Shown here piece after piece: positions 58,992 to 64,000 of a stretch of 64,000 nt of DNA (position 1 is its first letter; each line of letters opens with the position of its first letter). Origin of the DNA: Oscillospiraceae bacterium (GTDB lineage: Bacteria; Bacillota; Clostridia; Oscillospirales; UBA929); NCBI GenBank assembly GCA_031254195.1, contig JAIRUW010000076.1, positions 33,778 to 97,777 of the forward strand, read 5' to 3'. Below the pieces are notes generated by a model that did no database searches, had not been told where the DNA came from, and saw only the letters and a program-made list of their open reading frames with translations. A program made the position numbers and the translations under genes.

Positions 58992-59423
58992 TTAAAGTGC
59001 GACAGCCCTGTCCGTTATTCGTTCAAGGTCGGTGTTTACAGGCGGAAGTTTTTCAGCCCATTTTCTGAGAACAACTGCCCCCCGCGTTATCTGCCCTGCA
59101 TAATCCGCTGGATTATAATTTCGGAATAATACAATGGCGTTTACTTCCGGCACATCTTTTGTTTTGAACCACGGCGGCAACGTGCCCGGTATGGTATGCG
59201 GCGAAAAAACGATTGACGCCTTGTAGTCGGTTTCCCATTCGTCCAGCCTTGGGAACTTGTAACCCGTGACAATATAGCCTTTCGCCTGTAAAAGCTCTAT
59301 CGCCTCAATAAAGCCGTCTTGTACCTGATAGGAGCCGCCGCAATGCGAATGTATCGAACAAGATACTATGTTTTTGCCTGAGTCTGCGAAAACAAGGTTG
59401 CAAAGTGTACACACATCAATCAT
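58992..59423 (-). CDS. Hypothetical protein
   Basis: 143-aa ORF overlapping the upstream HUH gene by 4 nt. Confidence 0.6.
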   Translation of the reverse strand: MIDVCTLCNLVFADSGKNIVSCSIHSHCGGSYQVQDGFIEAIELLQAKGYIVTGYKFPRLDEWETDYKASIVFSPHTIPGTLPPWFKTKDVPEVNAIVLFRNYNPADYAGQITRGAVVLRKWAEKLPPVNTDLERITDRAVAL

Positions 59424-60397
59424 TTTTTGTCCCTCTCTTTCATTTCTTGGCGGGCTTTCTCAAGCATCGCCTTTTCTTTTTGTCCCAACAATTTATTGAA
59501 ATACAGCGTACTAACGATGTTGTCAAAGTCCCGGCTTTCGTCTGTAATTCGATATGTAGACTGATATGTTAATTTCCAGTCTTGCAACAAGCTATCGGCC
59601 TCCGTTCCCGTGATTCGTGATATGCTGGGCGGCTTTATCTTTGACGATACACGGTATAGGTTAAATCCCGGCGGCAGATATTTGAGCCTGTACCCCTTTA
59701 TGATGGACTTCTCGACCTCAACACCGTCAACAGTAGCCTTGACATTTTTAAGCTGGCCGGGTTTCAAATCGGCGGGCATTTTACCCACATCTTCCAGCGG
59801 AATATCCGTTAAGTACGCCGTCAGATACCTCCCGACATCGGCCACATTTCGTACTGCACGAATATTCACAAAGCCTTGCCCCCACAGTCCCGCAACGGTT
59901 TTATTGTCCATAAATGGAGCCTTGCCCTTAAAAATCAGTACACAATGTAAATGCAGTACGCCTGAGCCGCCCGGTGTGCGTGGCCGCTGTACCTCAGCCG
60001 CTACGATATACTCATAGTGACCGTACATCTTGCGGCACTTGCGGTTAAACGCCTTGTAATCACGGTACAAACGGGCAGGGTCAGTCATTTCATCCCTATA
60101 TGTCAAAGTCAAGAAGCGGCAATATTTCACATTAACAACATTTGTATTCAGGTAATCCCTGAGCCGCCCTAAACTCTCCTTGACGCTCTGTAAATCATCT
60201 TTGCGGCTTTCGGTGTGCTGAAACTCCCTAACTTCCCCCGTCCCTAAAACCACATAATTGTCTTTGTCAATCTTCTCTATTCGTGGCTTGCTGTTCGTAT
60301 GTTGCACATACTTGATTTCGGCCACATTCCCGCAAAGTTTGAGTGTCACATCGGCCTTGGCCGGTAGTGCAATGTTATCAATTTTTTCAACTGTCAT
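59420..60397 (-). CDS. HUH endonuclease-type replication/mobilisation protein
   Basis: CRFLTLTYRDEMTDP; GSGVLHLHCVLIFKG (HUH motif HLH); VADVGRYLTAYLTDIP (candidate Tyr motif). Confidence 0.75.
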   Translation of the reverse strand: MTVEKIDNIALPAKADVTLKLCGNVAEIKYVQHTNSKPRIEKIDKDNYVVLGTGEVREFQHTESRKDDLQSVKESLGRLRDYLNTNVVNVKYCRFLTLTYRDEMTDPARLYRDYKAFNRKCRKMYGHYEYIVAAEVQRPRTPGGSGVLHLHCVLIFKGKAPFMDNKTVAGLWGQGFVNIRAVRNVADVGRYLTAYLTDIPLEDVGKMPADLKPGQLKNVKATVDGVEVEKSIIKGYRLKYLPPGFNLYRVSSKIKPPSISRITGTEADSLLQDWKLTYQSTYRITDESRDFDNIVSTLYFNKLLGQKEKAMLEKARQEMKERDKK

Positions 60398-60542
60398 ATG
60401 TCACCACCGGCCACATTTTTTATGTGCTGATGTTCTTTGTAATATCGAGTTAATACGGCGGCAAGCCGCCGTGCCGCTGGATTGCGTGGGCGGCTCCACT
60501 CCTTTGTCGCTCCGACCGCTCCACGCACAAACGCGGCGAAAG

Positions 60543-61226
60543 CTATATGACCGCCCAATAACTGTTACCACAAGAACACACCGGCGTTCTGGATAGAAAG
60601 ATGTTACCCATTGGGTCACGCATAGTACGGCTTTGTATAAGCTCACCCTCGCTATAAAGCGTGATTGTAGCACCGTCTTTAATGCCGCCGTAGGTGCTGG
60701 TAGAATATTGTACATCATACGCTAAATAGAACAAGTCATAATCGGCATCATAAAAGCGGTTTATAAACAGCCGCCCTATGCGTGGGGACATTGGCCGACC
60801 AATCATAAGGTTATTGCCGGTAATGGTCAAATAGTAATAATATGTATCTTCTTCGCATTTTACATTAACGCCGGTAAAGTTGAGCGATAGCAATTCATTA
60901 CAAATAAATTTTTCAACTTCACGAGTTAAAACCGCAGTATCGCTACAAGGCGTATTTCCAGGCGTTCTTTTTAGCTTGAAATCAAACCTGTTAAATGATT
61001 TTGGATTATTATAGTTTTGCGTTGCAAGCTGTTTTGGGAATTTTTGAGGAATTACTTTTAATGCCATTTGATTTGCACATATAACTTCCCATAAAATCAA
61101 TGCAATTTGCCAATAACGCATTTGATACCGCTGTAATGCCTCACGCAATCGTTGTTGGGAGGCAATATGTTGTTCGTGTCTATCGGCCTTTTTCCACGCT
61201 TCAACAGCCTTTTCAAATAAGCCCAC
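60543..61226 (-). CDS. Hypothetical protein
   Basis: 227-aa ORF in the leftward operon of element 2. Confidence 0.5.
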   Translation of the reverse strand: MGLFEKAVEAWKKADRHEQHIASQQRLREALQRYQMRYWQIALILWEVICANQMALKVIPQKFPKQLATQNYNNPKSFNRFDFKLKRTPGNTPCSDTAVLTREVEKFICNELLSLNFTGVNVKCEEDTYYYYLTITGNNLMIGRPMSPRIGRLFINRFYDADYDLFYLAYDVQYSTSTYGGIKDGATITLYSEGELIQSRTMRDPMGNIFLSRTPVCSCGNSYWAVI

Positions 61227-61291
61227 GCATTAACCCCCCTACCGATACGGAAACACGAGGGCGAGTTAATACCCGCCCTGCGTCATTGGTT

Positions 61292-61699
61292 TTACTCTGC
61301 TGTCTTGGCAGGTTTACCGAAGCCCATCGCCGGTGCCGGTGCTTTGGCAATTTTCGCACTATCGGCCTTAACACTGTACGAAACCCCGAAACCGCTCTTT
61401 GCCGCATACGGCGAGGCAAAGGCATTGACAAGCTCCACGCTGATGTACTGGCGGTTTTTCAATGAGGCTGTGATTTGTTCCTCTGTCACGCCAGCAAGAC
61501 CGGCATCAAGGCTCTTTACCGTGACGCTGAACCTGTCGAGTGTGTCTAAACTGCAAACCTCAAGACGCGGATCACCGGTCACGCCCTCAAGAAGTTTGCC
61601 GTCTGCGGCGTAAGCACGGGTATTGGTATTGACGGCCATTAGAGCGAGGATACTACCGGCGGTCAACGCGGCGAATGGAATTTTTACTTGAGCGGCCAA
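61292..61699 (-). CDS. Hypothetical protein
   Basis: 135-aa ORF, first leftward gene from the intergenic structure. Confidence 0.55.
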   Translation of the reverse strand: MAAQVKIPFAALTAGSILALMAVNTNTRAYAADGKLLEGVTGDPRLEVCSLDTLDRFSVTVKSLDAGLAGVTEEQITASLKNRQYISVELVNAFASPYAAKSGFGVSYSVKADSAKIAKAPAPAMGFGKPAKTAE

Positions 61700-61884
61700 T
61701 ATAAACGCCTCCTAAAATAGTTGATACTATAAAAGAAGTACCGGCACACATTCGACCTCAGCAACCCCACGCTTCCGGCCTGTCATTTGATACCCCCGCC
61801 GCCGCCTCAATTATCAAGGTTCATATGCTCTAAAGCTAACATAGCACCACATTATTTAATACCGCTTCGCGGGAATAAGGTGTT

Positions 61885-61971
61885 AAATCCCCATTTCAAG
61901 GGCTAAGAAATTTTTTATCTGCGGATAAAAATTTTCTTGCAAGTGCGTTCGCACCCTTGAAATGGGGATTT
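61885..61971. repeat. Nested inverted repeat / three-way-junction structure
   Basis: 18-bp perfect outer arms (61885-61902 / 61954-61971) enclosing a 15-bp hairpin (61905-61919 / 61924-61938) and GTGCG-TT-CGCAC (61943-61954). Confidence 0.9.
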
Positions 61972-62072
61972 TGCTATGTGAACTTCGCCGCATAAGCACC
62001 TTGACAATTGAGGACTCAGCACCAGCATATCAAACAACAGACCGCCTACGTGCGGGGAAAGGAAGGACTACT

Positions 62073-62582
62073 ATGAGCTATAAATATTTCGTACCCACGC
62101 CGGAAACGCTGGAAGATTTGAAATCCGCATATCGGCGGCTGGCGTTCCAGCACCACCCCGACCGGGGAGGCAGTCACGAAGATATGAAAGCCGTCAACAA
62201 CGAATATGACAGCCTTTTCCCCCGGTTGAAAAACGTACATAAAACCAAAGACGGCGAAACCTATACGGCCAAGCAAGCCACAACGGAGACAGCCGACCAG
62301 TTCAAAGACCTTATCACGGAGCTAATGAGGATGGACGGAATCGAGATTGAAATAATCGGTTGTTTTGCGTGGGTTACAGGCAATACGAAGCCGTACAAAG
62401 ACAGGCTGAAAGAGTTGAAGTTCCAATGGCACCAAAAAAAGGTTGCGTGGTACTTAAAGCCGGAAGATTACAAGAAGCGGAGCCATAAAGACTACGATTT
62501 AGACACCATACGCAATATGTACGGCACCAGCGGCAAGAAAGCCAGCACCGGCACTACCAAGCTGGACGAAGCACCAGCATAA
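62073..62582 (+). CDS. DnaJ-like (J-domain) protein
   Basis: TLEDLKSAYRRLAFQHHPDRGGSHEDMKAVNNEYD (HPD motif). Confidence 0.88.
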   Translation: MSYKYFVPTPETLEDLKSAYRRLAFQHHPDRGGSHEDMKAVNNEYDSLFPRLKNVHKTKDGETYTAKQATTETADQFKDLITELMRMDGIEIEIIGCFAWVTGNTKPYKDRLKELKFQWHQKKVAWYLKPEDYKKRSHKDYDLDTIRNMYGTSGKKASTGTTKLDEAPA

Positions 62583-62598
62583 ACCCAAATAAGCCGAG

Positions 62599-62620
62599 CC
62601 GGGGCGGCTAAACCCCGGCA
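62599..62620 (+). promoter_or_regulatory. Intercistronic hairpin copy A
   Basis: GCCGGGG-CGGCTAAA-CCCCGGC, followed by AGAAAG. Confidence 0.65.
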
Positions 62621-62638
62621 GAAAGTGAGGATTTGACG

Positions 62639-62911
62639 ATGATTGGAACGCTAAAAAGGTATCTGGACGGCCAGATAGGAGAACACGGCTACGTTTGTAT
62701 CCGTAGACACGATAACGCTTTTCTCTGCGAGGGTAAACTTGGTGAACTGCGAAGCGTCCCGCTCTGGGAGCTGATAGACGAGGAAAACGCAAAAGTAAAA
62801 TGTGCGTACTCAGGAACCAGCGAGAGCGGGAGGCGGTGTATCGTGGTCAAGCTGGCAGACCAGCGGAAAGGCCGGAAGCGGGTTGACGATGATAGCCCGC
62901 CGTGGGATTGA
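62639..62911 (+). CDS. Hypothetical protein
   Basis: About 90-aa ORF after DnaJ. Confidence 0.6.
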   Translation: MIGTLKRYLDGQIGEHGYVCIRRHDNAFLCEGKLGELRSVPLWELIDEENAKVKCAYSGTSESGRRCIVVKLADQRKGRKRVDDDSPPWD

Positions 62912-62939
62912 GAGATTGGCTGTATAGCCTACATACCGA

Positions 62940-62962
62940 GCCGGAGCGGTTACTTCTCCGGC
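62940..62962 (+). promoter_or_regulatory. Intercistronic hairpin copy B
   Basis: GCCGGAG-CGGTTACTT-CTCCGGC, followed by AGAAAG. Confidence 0.65.
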
Positions 62963-62980
62963 AGAAAGGAAGGGCGAAAG

Positions 62981-63148
62981 ATGTATACAATACAACATAC
63001 CATTTTCGGAAAATACATTGATGTAAACTGGGCCGGAACATTCGAGGAAGCCAAGAAACACGCCGACAATTACCGCGAGTATGGCGGGTGGCTCAACGTC
63101 AGGATTATCACACCGCAAGGTGAAACAATCCAAGTACACGGCGAATAA
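62981..63148 (+). CDS. Small hypothetical protein (55 aa)
   Basis: MYTIQHTIFGKYIDVNWAGTFEEAKKHADNYREYGGWLNVRIITPQGETIQVHGE; missed by the ORF track. Confidence 0.6.
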   Translation: MYTIQHTIFGKYIDVNWAGTFEEAKKHADNYREYGGWLNVRIITPQGETIQVHGE

Positions 63149-63300
63149 TAAAGAGCGGTCAGGGGTAACACCTTGACCGCTTCCTTTTTAGCAACTATCA
63201 ACTTCCCCCAACATTAAACCGGCCATCTATTCAGACATCGTTGTGTGCCGGTCACGGATAATTAGTATAGCTCAATCAAAATATGGGGGAGGTTTTTCAA

Positions 63301-63909
63301 ATGGAGTATTCATATTGCCGTGTATCGTCCCGTGACCAATGCGAGGACAGGCAACTTGTGGAAATGAAGAAGCTGAAAATACCAGAGGAAAGAATATTTA
63401 TTGACAAGCAAAGCGGCAAGGATTTCAACAGGGAGAGGTATATCGCCTTATTGGAAAAGCTGGCCGCCGGTGACTTGTTGTATATATCCAGCATTGACCG
63501 GCTGGGTAGAAATTATGAGGACATACTTTCCAACTGGCGTATGCTTACCAAAGAACGCGGCGTCGATATTGTTGTCCTTGATATGCCGGTTCTCGATACC
63601 CGCCAGCGGCACGAAGGCGATTTGATGGGTAAAGTCATTGCAGATGTGGTATTGCAGTTACTTTCATTTGTTGCAGAGAAAGAATATCAGTCGATTCACA
63701 TTAGACAAGCTATGGGGATTAAGGCCGCACGGGATAGGGGTGTTCGGTTTGGGCGACCTATCATAACCCCGCCTGAAAACTTCGCCACGTTGGTGAAGCT
63801 CTGGGAGCGTGGACAAATGCCGTTTGCTGATTTATTGACTAAGACCGGCCTCAAAGAAGCCACTCTGTACAGGCGGTTATCCGAACTCAGGGCGAAGCGT
63901 AGAAAATAG
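63301..63909 (+). CDS. Serine recombinase (resolvase/invertase family)
   Basis: YSYCRVSSRDQCEDRQLVEMKKL ... YISSIDRLGRNYEDILSNWRML ... C-terminal HTH. Confidence 0.93.
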   Translation: MEYSYCRVSSRDQCEDRQLVEMKKLKIPEERIFIDKQSGKDFNRERYIALLEKLAAGDLLYISSIDRLGRNYEDILSNWRMLTKERGVDIVVLDMPVLDTRQRHEGDLMGKVIADVVLQLLSFVAEKEYQSIHIRQAMGIKAARDRGVRFGRPIITPPENFATLVKLWERGQMPFADLLTKTGLKEATLYRRLSELRAKRRK

Positions 63910-64000
63910 ATTTACTATCAGAACGTGTACATTTTGATAGCTCCACCGTCAATACTGAATTATAGCATACCTCCCCCCTGTGTGCAAGCGAATTCGGGAA

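Larger units (their letters stand above)
51767..64000. mobile_element. Integrative element 2, left part (right end outside the window)
   Basis: Second int directly after att core 2; xis-like, replication and recombinase genes follow; no third att copy seen before 64000. Confidence 0.75.

Noticed and set aside
61885-61971. Simple rho-independent terminator
   Set aside because: The 87-bp nested structure with two internal stem-loops in a divergent intergenic region exceeds a normal terminator, although a terminator role is not excluded.

Overview
64 kb of a Firmicutes/Clostridia-like chromosome, possibly a spore former (a YheC/YheD-type ATP-grasp gene is present). (1) About 1-32.5 kb is mostly ordinary core: an MgtA-like P-type ATPase, small PPOX/VOC/WYL genes, a complete F0F1 ATP synthase operon whose c subunit carries a Na+-type ion-site signature, two PadR + HAAS/DUF1700-like operons, a nucleoside ABC transporter with uridine phosphorylase and deoC, two ATP-grasp genes and a sugar oxidation/isomerisation operon. 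(2) 32.7-38.7 kb is a compact, translationally coupled RiPP-like cluster: nucleotidyltransferase, ABC exporter, PqqD-like protein, radical SAM/SPASM, a 79-aa Gly-rich precursor candidate with two Cys, an HPr-kinase-like protein and an S24/S26 peptidase. Glycosyltransferase genes follow. This is the best candidate for an undescribed system. (3) 43.4-64 kb is a tandem array of two integrative elements at a tRNA-Pro(GGG) gene. The first is an 8.3 kb satellite-like island bounded by exact 46-bp repeats, with arm-type Int repeats and a candidate replication origin next to its P4-type primase/helicase. The second is truncated by the window end and carries an Int, a ParB-methyltransferase fusion, a primase-helicase fusion, 22-bp iterons, an HUH endonuclease, a large nested inverted repeat, a DnaJ-like protein and a serine recombinase. 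All calls come from reading the sequence and the ORF translations; no database search was run.
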